From Microcoleus sp. FACHB-672 (GTDB lineage: Bacteria > Cyanobacteriota > Cyanobacteriia > Cyanobacteriales > Oscillatoriaceae), in assembly GCF_014695725.1 (NCBI RefSeq), contig NZ_JACJOU010000016.1, positions 62,001 through 126,000 of the forward strand: DNA of 64,000 nucleotides. Direction: 5' to 3'. How positions within the stretch are numbered: the first letter of the stretch is position 1; every line of letters starts with the position of its first letter. A program made the translations under genes and the position numbers. Of the stretch, positions 1 through 7,402 are shown piece by piece. The notes under the pieces were generated by a model that did no database searches, was not told where the DNA came from, and saw only the letters and a program-made list of their open reading frames with translations.

Positions 1-940
1 CCTTCACTTCAACGGTTAATCGTGCTGAGTGAAGTGTTTCATCTTTTTTTAGGTAATTATCAGTTAAGTTGGAATTTTCAATTTGGATGTGTTCTGGGCG
101 AATTCCTAAATCAAAAGCTTGCCCTTCAGTTGGTCGGATTTTGTCTCGAATTGCCGGCACACAAGGGATAAATTGCTCATTTACCTGAAACCCGCTTTCA
201 GTATAGATTGCCGGCAAAATATTCATCGGGGGATTGCCTAAAAATGCCGCTACCATGCGGTTAGCCGGTCGGGCATAAATTGTTTGGGGGTCGCCAATCT
301 GCTGAATTCTTCCCCGGTTAAGCACCACAATTTTATCAGCCAGCGTCATTGCCTCTACTTGATCGTGGGTGACATAAATTGTTGTAATGCCAAGCCGGTG
401 GTGCAACTGTTTTAATTCTGCCCGTGTATCATCCCGTAATTGCGCGTCTAAATTTGACAACGGTTCATCTAACAAAAATACCTTGGGTTCCCGTGCGATT
501 GCCCGTCCTAATGCAACCCGCTGTTGTTGTCCGCCTGATAGTTGTTTTGGTTTGCGGTTCAGGAGGTGATCAAGGTTGAGTGACCGCGCCACAGTCTCAA
601 CTCGTTCCCGAATTTTTGTGGAGTCAGTTTTTCGCATTTTTAAGCCAAATGCGAGGTTGTCTGCTACCGTCATGTGGGGATAAAGTGCGTAATTTTGGAA
701 CACCATTGCCACATCTCTCGCCCTCGCCGGCACTCCATTTACCAGCGTATCACCGATATAAAGATTGCCGGTTGTTGCAGATTCTAAGCCGGCAATTGTC
801 CGCATAATTGTAGACTTGCCGCACCCAGAGGGACCCACTAACACCCAGAATTCACCATCAGGGACTTCAAAGGTAATCTCTTCAATTGCAGTGACGCCAC
901 CAAAGCGGCGAGTGATTTCTTCTAAACGAACGTTTGCCAT
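1..940 (-). CDS. ABC transporter ATP-binding protein, MalK/UgpC type (C-terminus cut by window edge)
   Basis: This is the ATPase of an ABC importer, of the kind that powers uptake of sugars or glycerol phosphate. Reading down from an ATG at 940, the protein shows a Walker A motif (GPSGCGKST, about residues 37-45), a Q-loop (MVFQNYALYPHMTV), the signature LSGGQQQRVALGRAIA, Walker B with the catalytic Glu (VFLLDEPLSNLD), and the switch His in VTHDQVEAMT. After that a TOBE-type regulatory domain begins (LGIRPEHIQ), as in the MalK/UgpC subfamily. The frame stays open through base 2, so only the last part is missing. No permease or binding-protein gene lies in the window, so this may be a shared ATPase; the substrate cannot be told. 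Confidence 0.93.
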   Translation of the reverse strand, partial: MANVRLEEITRRFGGVTAIEEITFEVPDGEFWVLVGPSGCGKSTIMRTIAGLESATTGNLYIGDTLVNGVPARARDVAMVFQNYALYPHMTVADNLAFGLKMRKTDSTKIRERVETVARSLNLDHLLNRKPKQLSGGQQQRVALGRAIAREPKVFLLDEPLSNLDAQLRDDTRAELKQLHHRLGITTIYVTHDQVEAMTLADKIVVLNRGRIQQIGDPQTIYARPANRMVAAFLGNPPMNILPAIYTESGFQVNEQFIPCVPAIRDKIRPTEGQAFDLGIRPEHIQIENSNLTDNYLKKDETLHSARLTVEVK

Positions 941-1069
941 TTTTAGTTTTGCAGCGCAGCAACCCCAATATCTATGATAAATCTTCTTGATAAATTTGCT
1001 TTAGCTTCACCGCTCACTGATAAAATTTTCTTGTATTTTTTTAGCCAATTAACTTGAATAAATAATAAC

Positions 1070-1642
1070 TTAAATTTTATTCACGAGCTGTTCTATCTGG
1101 GAAACCACCCGGTCTAATTCTTCAACTAAAGGCGTTGAGCCGGCTTTGCGGAATGCCTCTACTAAAGATCGATAATACCAAAGAGAGCCATCTTTTCCTC
1201 CTTTAAAGCGCTCCCAAAGTGATTCTCCCACGACGCGATAATCTTTAAGAATTGAGCCGGCATTGTATAGTTTATCAGCTGATGAGACAAGTCGCACCGA
1301 AGCCGAAGCTGTGGCAATGTGGGCAATATAAGCTTCTTTACGCTGCCGCCACGGGGGTTTGGGAGTCATGTCGCTGTCTGTGCAGCCGTCTACAATTTCT
1401 GTCACGTTATCTCCAAACCGGCGGCGAATTTCTTCCCGCGTCGCAGCACCCCCTTGATCTTCAATTGCATCATGAAGCAATGCGGCGATTGCTTCATCTT
1501 CATTCGCTCCATATTCAAGCGCGATACTTGCTACGCCTAATAAATGAGCAATGTAAGGAATACCACTACCCTTGCGAGTTTGGGTAGCGTGCAACTGGGT
1601 TGCAAAGGTTAAGGCTTCGGTAAATCGTTTTGAGAGTATCAT
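1070..1642 (-). CDS. HD-domain phosphohydrolase (RelA/SpoT-hydrolase-like)
   Basis: A 190-residue soluble protein with the metal-binding layout of HD phosphohydrolases. His33 (in PYIAHLLGV) and the His57-Asp58 pair in ALLHDAIED match the pattern of the (p)ppGpp hydrolase domain and of the small MESH1-like enzymes; a later Asp in DGCTDSD may complete the site. There is no synthetase or TGS/ACT domain, so if it acts on ppGpp it can only hydrolyse it. It stands alone on the minus strand, about 130 bp beyond the ABC ATPase start and separated from patX by a terminator. Hydrolysis of another nucleotide is equally possible; the HD assignment is firm and the substrate is inferred. Confidence 0.85.
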   Translation of the reverse strand: MILSKRFTEALTFATQLHATQTRKGSGIPYIAHLLGVASIALEYGANEDEAIAALLHDAIEDQGGAATREEIRRRFGDNVTEIVDGCTDSDMTPKPPWRQRKEAYIAHIATASASVRLVSSADKLYNAGSILKDYRVVGESLWERFKGGKDGSLWYYRSLVEAFRKAGSTPLVEELDRVVSQIEQLVNKI

Positions 1643-1844
1643 TTTCAGGGTGTTTCTCCGGCAATTACACTTTAGCTTAGAACTTTAAAATGCGCTTAAT
1701 GGATTTTTTTGCTATTGTCAATTAGTTTGTTTTATAGTCAATTTAGCAAAATGCGTTGATTACAGGTTTAAAGTAGTTAATCTCTATTTTTTATTAAATT
1801 TATATTGGCTTCTTAAGCCCTATTCTATTATCTACTAATAGATG
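1643..1844. other. AT-rich intergenic stretch, no gene seen
   Basis: Very AT-rich spacer between the HD protein start and the terminator of the patX-like gene. It probably carries the HD gene promoter. A short imperfect repeat (GTCAATTAG and GTCAATTTAG) is present near 1716-1746. No coding potential was recognised. Confidence 0.6.
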
Positions 1845-1908
1845 TAAAAAAAATACTCAGCACTGCTTTGACTTCCTTAGAGTTGCAGAAAATCAATAGA
1901 GTGCTGAG
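1845..1908 (-). terminator. Rho-independent terminator of the patX-like gene
   Basis: Read on the minus strand, CTCAGCACT (1900-1908) pairs with AGTGCTGAG (1856-1864) across a loop of about 35 nt, and the stem is followed at once by TATTTTTTTT. It lies about 95 nt past the patX-like stop codon, so that gene would be transcribed alone and not with the HD gene. The long loop makes it less canonical. Confidence 0.6.
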
Positions 1909-1938
1909 ACAAGGGGATTGTTAGTAATGACCCATGAG

Positions 1939-1993
1939 TTTATTGACATTCTATGCCGCCAATCGTTGTTGCCGGCATAAATTTGTCAATAAA
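1939..1993 (-). other. Long 3'-UTR hairpin just after the patX-like gene
   Basis: TTTATTGACA (1939-1948) is the exact reverse complement of TGTCAATAAA (1984-1993), and inside it TATGCCG pairs with CGGCATA. This gives a two-segment stem of 17 pairs with a small internal loop, ending 8 nt from the stop codon at 2002. There is no U-run, so it looks like a stabilising or regulatory 3' structure or a small palindromic repeat and not a terminator. Confidence 0.6.
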
Positions 1994-2001
1994 GGTGTCA
2001 A

Positions 2002-2178
2002 TTAAGTACAACGACCACTGCCGCGATGGGGCGACAGATCGGGTGCAGTTTGTACTTGAACCTTTCTGATCGAACTGGCTTGAGAAAAATTTTCTGAGAG
2101 ATTTTCACCCCCTTTAAATTGAGTCGCTAGCCCGATAGATAACAGGCTTGATAAGAAGATAGAGGTGTAGAGCCGCAT
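2002..2178 (-). CDS. patX: PatX-like RGSGR-containing small exported protein
   Basis: A 58-residue protein starting MRLYTSIFL, with a hydrophobic N-terminal segment (LSSLLSIGLA, residues 9-18) like a signal peptide, a polar middle, and HRGSGR five positions after DLSP at the C-terminus, followed only by Cys-Thr. RGSGR is the pentapeptide of PatS and HetN that binds HetR. An export signal plus a C-terminal HRGSGR is the hallmark of PatX, found in filamentous cyanobacteria that have hetR. The ATG at 2178 is preferred over an upstream TTG at 2205, because a likely -10 box (TATACA, 2209-2214 on the minus strand) would place the transcript start close to that TTG. The family assignment rests on motif and architecture. 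hetR is not in the window, so the role in patterning is inferred. Confidence 0.82.
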   Translation of the reverse strand: MRLYTSIFLSSLLSIGLATQFKGGENLSENFSQASSIRKVQVQTAPDLSPHRGSGRCT

Positions 2179-2208
2179 AAGCGATTTCCGTATCAGAGCT
2201 TCCAATTC

Positions 2209-2239
2209 TGTATACGGACTTTTTGCTATGTTCTCCGGG
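2209..2239 (-). promoter_or_regulatory. Candidate promoter of the patX-like gene
   Basis: On the minus strand TATACA (2209-2214) lies about 31 nt before the chosen ATG, a good -10 position. Nineteen bases further upstream is CCCGGA (2234-2239), one base from the TCCGGA element seen at the -35 position of some developmentally controlled promoters in filamentous cyanobacteria. The spacing is a little long, so the upstream element is only suggestive. Confidence 0.4.
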
Positions 2240-2441
2240 TAAAGAGAAATTCCACCTCAAAATTTCTTTGTGTCGGTTGCTGGAACTAAAAACAGAAATT
2301 TCTGTCTGGTGAGAATTTTATGTGGATTGTAAACTGACAAATTATCTAATTGACTAAGGTTTCCGCTTTAGGTATTTCTCTGGAAAAGCTGCTTTGATTA
2401 AGCGGAGAAGAGTTTAAGGCTGATGATAGGGAGTTTTATTT
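2240..2441. other. Intergenic spacer upstream of the patX-like gene
   Basis: No coding frame was recognised. AGAAATTTCTG-type inverted repeats occur around 2293-2306. The stretch may hold upstream control sites for the patX-like gene. Confidence 0.5.
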
Positions 2442-2613
2442 ATAGAAGTGGAAGGTAACAGCTTTTCGTCCCTACAGCTGCTTGGGATGAGTCGAAGAAG
2501 GCGGTTACAGGCTGACTGTGCATCGGCATAGAAGTGGAAGGTAACAGCTTTTCGTCCCTACAGCTGCTTGGGATGAGTCGAAGAAGGCGGTTACAGGCTG
2601 ACTGTGCGCCGGC
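2442..2613. repeat. Two tandem copies of an 86-bp hairpin-forming unit
   Basis: Copy one spans 2442-2527 and copy two 2528-2613; they are identical except for the last dozen bases. Each can fold on itself: GTAAC (2455-2459) with GTTAC (2504-2508), CTTTTCG with CGAAGAAG, and TCCC (2469-2472) with GGGA (2484-2487) around an 11-nt loop. The near-identity of the copies means a recent duplication or ongoing homogenisation. It could be a small structured RNA or a palindromic repeat; no protein is encoded. Confidence 0.8.
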
Positions 2614-2791
2614 AGGGAAGTTTCGTTGAATTTTGAGCTGGCTAAGTAGGTAGCCATCATTAAATACACCCCCTGTAGTCCCCCTTACTAAGGGGAACCG
2701 CGACAGCCGGGGGTTGATGAGGACAATTTTTATGTCCGACTACTTAGAATACAAAGATGTTGAGTTGCGGCAGGAGATCTTGCCGGCGCAA
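2614..2791. other. Spacer with a CCCCC/GGGGG-rich dispersed repeat
   Basis: Contains a stretch around 2665-2715 with CCCTGTAGTCCCCC, ACTAAGGGGAACC and CCGGGGGTTG that can form GC-rich hairpins. It looks like a dispersed non-coding repeat. No gene is seen. Confidence 0.45.
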
Positions 2792-2829
2792 AAAAAAACC
2801 AGGTTCCTGAAAAACAGGCACCCTGGTTA
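2792..2829 (-). terminator. Strong Rho-independent terminator of psb34
   Basis: On the minus strand AACCAGGGTGCCTG pairs with CAGGAACCTGGTT around a short T-rich loop, and is followed directly by a run of T residues. It begins about 50 nt after the psb34 stop codon. This is the clearest terminator in the window. Confidence 0.9.
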
Positions 2830-2880
2830 AGCAAAAACCGTGTAAAAGCAGTAAAAAAAGTTAGGAAAGGGGTTTATTAT

Positions 2881-3060
2881 TTAGCTGACATTCGAGACAG
2901 AGAAGGCGACAAACATCAATCCACCAATAAGCGCGGTTGCTACAGCGCCTAAAACAAGATAGTTCCGCTGTTGAGCCTGGCTGGGGGCTTCAGCTTTATA
3001 AATTTTTGGCTCAATCGCGAAATTGTTTAGCCGTCCGCCTTCTTCGTTGATATATGGCAT
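2881..3060 (-). CDS. psb34: Psb34, photosystem II assembly-associated small membrane protein
   Basis: A 59-residue protein. The first half is polar with the conserved GGRLNNFAIEPK block (residues 8-19), followed by AEAPSQAQQRNY and one membrane helix (LVLGAVATALIGGLMFVAF, about residues 35-53). This is the pattern of Psb34, a small HLIP-like protein bound to photosystem II assembly intermediates; it lacks the chlorophyll-binding motif of true high-light-inducible proteins. It is expressed alone, with its own terminator downstream and an AT-rich promoter region upstream. Assignment is by the conserved N-terminal block, which I recognise from cyanobacterial homologues. Confidence 0.88.
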   Translation of the reverse strand: MPYINEEGGRLNNFAIEPKIYKAEAPSQAQQRNYLVLGAVATALIGGLMFVAFSVSNVS

Positions 3061-3316
3061 GAATGATATCCTCAGTTTTTACTTAATATAACTTTAACAG
3101 CAATTTGCCTTTGTAACAACCCATTTACATTTCGTTACATTTCTTTACAATTAATCCTGGCTTATTAATCTGACTTGGGTGAACCAAATCATCACCGGCA
3201 CCAAACTAAAATCTAGCCTCTATAAGGCTTTCAGCGATTGCGCGGAGCGTCTAGTTGAACGATGCCATCCGCGCAGTCATCTTCAGCAAAGCCTGTGTGA
3301 TATCCCTTTCTAAAGC

Positions 3317-5317
3317 TCAATCGGCAATCGTACCCGTCTGGGGGGAACTCGCACTCGCACCGGCTTTAACCGGCATTCGTCCCGCCAGATAAGCCAAACG
3401 CCCAGCCTCGGCTGCCATTCCCATCGCCTTTGCCATCGCTGCCGGATGTTTCGCCATCGCAATTGCGGAATTAATTAACAGCGCATCCGCCCCCATTTCC
3501 ATTGCTTGCGCCGCCTCGGAAGGTGTTCCAATGCCGGCATCCACCACCACCGGCACCTTGGCATTCTCAATAATAATTTGAATATTTGCAGCGGTTGTAA
3601 TGCCCTGTCCCGAACCGATGGGCGAACCCAAGGGCATTACCGTCGCGCAACCGGCATCCTCCAACCGCTTTGCCAGCATCGGATCGGCATTAATATACGG
3701 CAGGACAGCAAACCCTTCCTTCACCAACTGTTCCGCCGCTTGCAACGTCCCAATCGGATCAGGCAGCAGATATTTCGAGTCCGGAATCACTTCTAACTTG
3801 ACAAAATTATTATCCTCTTGCCCCAAAAGTTTTGCCATTTCCCGTCCCAGACGCGCCACCCGAATGGCTTCTTCCGCCGTTTGACAGCCGGCAGTATTCG
3901 GCAGCATCCAGATTTTCGTCCAATCCAACGCCTCTGCTAATCCTTCATGCCCTGGTGCCTTGGTTTGCACGCGCCGCACCGCAACCGTTACAATCTGGCA
4001 ACCACTTGCTACGACACTTTGCTGCATCTGTTCAATGCTGCGATACTTGCCGGTGCCGGTCATTAAGCGAGAGTGAAAGGTTTTACCGGCAATGGTTAGG
4101 GCAGAATCCTGAACGGTTAGGGCAGAATTTGCTTGAATTGGGGTGGGATAAGTGAGCATGGAATTAGAATTCTTGGGGGAAGTTTGCAGTGAAGCGGTTG
4201 CCGGCTGGGGGTTAAAAAACCGTGCGGCGTGGAAATGCTTTAATAACGGATCAGATTTTTGATTCAGGATGAAATCTGCAATTAGCGCAGCCGTTGCCGG
4301 CGCTAATAAAATGCCATTGCGATAGTGCCCCGTCGCCAGGGTTAAATTTTCACATAAACTAGGGCCAAGAATCGGTAATTCATCCGGGGTTGCCGGCCTA
4401 TATCCCCACCAGAAATCCTCAATGGGATAATGTTGCAAAGCCGGGTATAAACGAATTGCTCGTTCTAACAATGTTTGAACACCGGCAGGCGTATTACCTG
4501 GAGTAAAGCCAACCTCTTCAGTGGTTGCACCTATCACCAGTCGGCCATCTTGACGCGGGACAATGTATATATCTTTGCCATACAAAACTCGCTGCAAATT
4601 TCCTGAATAATGACTTTGCCCATCAGGAGTTGCCGGCATCCGTAGTGACAACATTTGCCCTTTTTTTGGATACACCGGCACTGGCAGCAATTGATGAGAC
4701 CAAGCGCCGGTTGCTAAAACATAGTGCTGGGCGTGAAAATCGCCGCTATTAGTTCTGACGCTGCTGACTTGCCCGTGACGCTGAGCGATAAACTCAACCG
4801 TAACACCCTCGCGCACTTCGATTCCCAATGCTTCCGCCGTCGCCCACAGCGCCCGCGCCAAAGCGCGATTGTCTACTTGGCCATCTTCTGGAAACCACCA
4901 ACCGCCGGTTACGTCTGTCCCCAATCCGGGCTGGTGCACATTAATTGCAGTTTTGTCAAGCCATAAAGCTGGGGAAGGTGAGGGGGTGACGGGTTGAGGG
5001 GGAGAATTGCTGACATCCTCGTAAGCCGGTGCGAGAATCCCACAAGGCCAATAACCGACGGATAAGCCAGAGAGTTCTTCGAGTTTGCTTGTCCAGTCTG
5101 GATACAGATCCCGCGAACGCAAGCATATATCTAGCATGGGGCCGGCTGGGAGGGCTTCCGCTTGGGGTGCGATCATGCCGGCGGCGGCGTGGGTTGCGGC
5201 TTCGCTGAAGTTGCGGCAAAGAACGAGGGGTGATGCGCCTCGCAATTTGAGTTCGATGGCAATTGAAAGGCCGGTGATGCCACCGCCAATAATCAGAATT
5301 TCAGTAGATGGGATCAT
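3317..5317 (-). CDS. thiOG: Fused glycine oxidase ThiO - thiazole synthase ThiG
   Basis: A bifunctional thiamine-biosynthesis enzyme of 666 residues. The N-terminal part (about 1-370) is a FAD-dependent glycine oxidase with the dinucleotide fold [17 protein letters not shown] near residue 10 and DELPILGPS later; it makes dehydroglycine. After a Ser/Pro-rich linker, ThiG starts near residue 405 ([19 protein letters not shown]) and includes the Schiff-base Lys507 in [16 protein letters not shown] and the phosphate loop GSPIGSGQG. ThiG joins dehydroglycine, deoxyxylulose phosphate and the sulfur of ThiS thiocarboxylate into the thiazole ring. Such fusions are known in cyanobacteria. No thiS is adjacent and no TPP riboswitch was seen upstream. 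It is divergent from cimA. Confidence 0.95.
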   Translation of the reverse strand: MIPSTEILIIGGGITGLSIAIELKLRGASPLVLCRNFSEAATHAAAGMIAPQAEALPAGPMLDICLRSRDLYPDWTSKLEELSGLSVGYWPCGILAPAYEDVSNSPPQPVTPSPSPALWLDKTAINVHQPGLGTDVTGGWWFPEDGQVDNRALARALWATAEALGIEVREGVTVEFIAQRHGQVSSVRTNSGDFHAQHYVLATGAWSHQLLPVPVYPKKGQMLSLRMPATPDGQSHYSGNLQRVLYGKDIYIVPRQDGRLVIGATTEEVGFTPGNTPAGVQTLLERAIRLYPALQHYPIEDFWWGYRPATPDELPILGPSLCENLTLATGHYRNGILLAPATAALIADFILNQKSDPLLKHFHAARFFNPQPATASLQTSPKNSNSMLTYPTPIQANSALTVQDSALTIAGKTFHSRLMTGTGKYRSIEQMQQSVVASGCQIVTVAVRRVQTKAPGHEGLAEALDWTKIWMLPNTAGCQTAEEAIRVARLGREMAKLLGQEDNNFVKLEVIPDSKYLLPDPIGTLQAAEQLVKEGFAVLPYINADPMLAKRLEDAGCATVMPLGSPIGSGQGITTAANIQIIIENAKVPVVVDAGIGTPSEAAQAMEMGADALLINSAIAMAKHPAAMAKAMGMAAEAGRLAYLAGRMPVKAGASASSPQTGTIAD

Positions 5318-5404
5318 GGAGATTCCCGGCGATTAAAAATCGGGGCGAAACAAGCAAAACCCAAAGGGGCGAGTTTGATAACAACTTTAGTCTAACTTGG
5401 TGTG

Positions 5405-5466
5405 GGGCAATGCCCATGCCCAATGCCCATACCTTTAGGTTGGCGAAGCCTTGCCCCATGCCCCCT
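5405..5466. repeat. Short tandem repeat, CCCATGCCCAATG type
   Basis: Degenerate iterations of CCCATGCCCAATG-like heptads lie in the divergent thiOG-cimA spacer. The same motif returns inside cimA (6150-6182), at 21305-21328, at 28618-28638 on the other strand, and at about 42911-42937. It belongs to the short tandemly repeated sequences common in cyanobacterial genomes. Confidence 0.75.
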
Positions 5467-5539
5467 TGGCATTAAGTTTTATAACTTCACTAAAGCGGTT
5501 CCTTAAAATAGTTTTGTGCCTTCTTTTTCTATTTCCCCC

Positions 5540-7174
5540 ATGACCTCACTTACTGATAACCAAATTTGGATCTACGATACGACGCTGCGCGATGGTGCTC
5601 AGCGCGAAGGGCTATCGCTATCGATTGAGGATAAGTTGCGGATTGCCCGAAAGTTAGACCAAATGGGGATTCCGTTTATTGAGGGAGGTTGGCCGGGGGC
5701 GAATCCGAAGGATGTGCAGTTTTTTTGGCAATTGAAGGAAGAACCGCTGCAGCAGGCGGAAGTGGTGGCGTTTTGTTCGACGCGACGACCGGGCACAACG
5801 GCGGCGGAAGATACGATGCTGCAACCGATTTTAGCCGCCGGCACGCGTTGGGTGACGATTTTCGGCAAGTCTTGGGATTTACAGGTGACGGAAGGGCTGA
5901 AAACCAGTCTGGATGAGAATTTGGCAATGATCCGGGATACGATTGAGTTTTTGAAATCATCAGGTCGGCGCGTGATTTATGACGCGGAACACTGGTTTGA
6001 TGGCTATAAGCAAAATCGGGAGTATGCACTGCAAACCCTAGAAGCGGCGATGGCTGCCGGCGCAGAATGGCTGGTTTTGTGCGATACCAATGGCGGAACC
6101 TTGCCCCATGAAATTGCCGACATTGTCCGGGATGTAGTAGCCGCAATCTCCCCCATGCCCAATGCCCCATGCCCAATGCCCCAATTAGGCATTCACACCC
6201 ACAATGATTCGGAAACGGCGGTGGCAAATGCTTTGGCGGCGGTGATGGCCGGCGCGAAAATGGTGCAGGGAACGATGAATGGCTATGGGGAACGCTGCGG
6301 CAATGCGAATTTGTGTTCGGTGATTCCGAATTTGCAGTTGAAGTTGGGGTTTTCCTGTATTGAGGCGGAACGGCTAGCACAATTAGCAGATACGAGCCGG
6401 TTTATTAGTGAAGTGGTAAATTTAGCTCCGGATGAACACGCGGCGTTTGTTGGGCGATCAGCGTTTGCCCATAAGGGTGGGATTCATGTGTCTGCGGTGG
6501 AGCGAAATCCCTTAACATACGAGCATATTCAGCCGGAGTTGGTGGGAAATCAGCGCCGAATTGTGATTTCTGAGCAATCTGGGTTGAGCAATGTGTTGGC
6601 GAAGGCGCGGACGTTTGGGATTGATTTGGATAAGCAAGATCCCCAATGTCGGCAAATTTTACACCGGCTGAAGGAGTTGGAAAGTGAGGGATATCAGTTT
6701 GAAGGCGCTGAGGCGAGTTTTGATCTGCTGATGCGGGCGGCGTTGGGATGCCGGCGGCAGTTTTTTGAGTTGAAGGGATTTCGGGTGCATTGCGATATCG
6801 CTGCCGGGGTTGAGTCTTATGCGCTGGCAACAATTAAGGTGGCGGTGAATGGGAAGGATTTGCTGGAGGCAGCGGAAGGAAACGGGCCGGTTTCTGCCCT
6901 GGATGCGGCGTTGCGAAAGGCGCTGGTGAATTTTTACCCAGAGATTGCTCAGTTTCAGCTAACGGATTATAAGGTGCGGATTCTCGATGGGGCTGCCGGC
7001 ACGTCTGCGAAGACGCGGGTGTTGATTGAGTCTGCGGATGGGTTGCAGCGTTGGACAACAGTGGGGGTTTCAGGGAATATTCTTGACGCTTCCTACCAAG
7101 CTGTGGTGGAGGGGTTGGAGTATGGCTTGCTGTTGCGAAATCAGGTGAAAGAGTCGGTATCTGTTGCCGGTTAA
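5540..7174 (+). CDS. cimA: (R)-citramalate synthase CimA
   Basis: Condenses pyruvate and acetyl-CoA to citramalate, the first step of the threonine-independent route to isoleucine. From the ATG at 5540 (544 residues; the frame is open from a GTG at 5516 but the ATG removes a poor N-terminal extension) it shows the HMGL-like TIM-barrel signature YDTTLRDGAQREG, the second block LGIHTHNDSETAVANALAA with the metal-binding HxH, the conserved GTMNGYGERCGNAN, and a C-terminal LeuA-type allosteric domain (about residues 390-520). The length and the YDTTLRDGAQ motif fit CimA better than LeuA. Unusually, a Pro/Met-rich PMPNAPCPMPQ insert encoded by a dispersed repeat sits just before the HTHND metal site. 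Confidence 0.92.
   Translation: MTSLTDNQIWIYDTTLRDGAQREGLSLSIEDKLRIARKLDQMGIPFIEGGWPGANPKDVQFFWQLKEEPLQQAEVVAFCSTRRPGTTAAEDTMLQPILAAGTRWVTIFGKSWDLQVTEGLKTSLDENLAMIRDTIEFLKSSGRRVIYDAEHWFDGYKQNREYALQTLEAAMAAGAEWLVLCDTNGGTLPHEIADIVRDVVAAISPMPNAPCPMPQLGIHTHNDSETAVANALAAVMAGAKMVQGTMNGYGERCGNANLCSVIPNLQLKLGFSCIEAERLAQLADTSRFISEVVNLAPDEHAAFVGRSAFAHKGGIHVSAVERNPLTYEHIQPELVGNQRRIVISEQSGLSNVLAKARTFGIDLDKQDPQCRQILHRLKELESEGYQFEGAEASFDLLMRAALGCRRQFFELKGFRVHCDIAAGVESYALATIKVAVNGKDLLEAAEGNGPVSALDAALRKALVNFYPEIAQFQLTDYKVRILDGAAGTSAKTRVLIESADGLQRWTTVGVSGNILDASYQAVVEGLEYGLLLRNQVKESVSVAG
6150..6182 (+). repeat. Short tandem repeat inserted in frame inside cimA
   Basis: Two tandem iterations of CCCCATGCCCAATG within the coding sequence, matching the repeat in the cimA promoter region. 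It keeps the frame and adds about ten residues (PMPNAPCPMP) between the AAIS helix end and the LGIHTHND strand. Confidence 0.8.
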
Positions 7175-7402
7175 GGGGAATTGTTGCGATCTGATCGGCG
7201 GCTTATCTATTTTGTGGGGATAAAGCTGCCGGTTATTGTGTGCCGGTGTGGGGAATATTTTTAATTGATCCGGGATTTGGAGATTGTGAGTTAGGGGGAA
7301 ACCCAGAAATTAAAATCATCCAATCGGGTGAATCAATTAGAGGAAGTCTGCGTCAAGAAATAAAGACTATTCTAAAACGGTATAAGCGCCGCCACCCTAC
7401 CC

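Noticed and set aside
5676-6833. Long minus-strand frames inside cimA
   Set aside because: Shadows of a GC-biased coding region with Pro/Ser-rich nonsense products.
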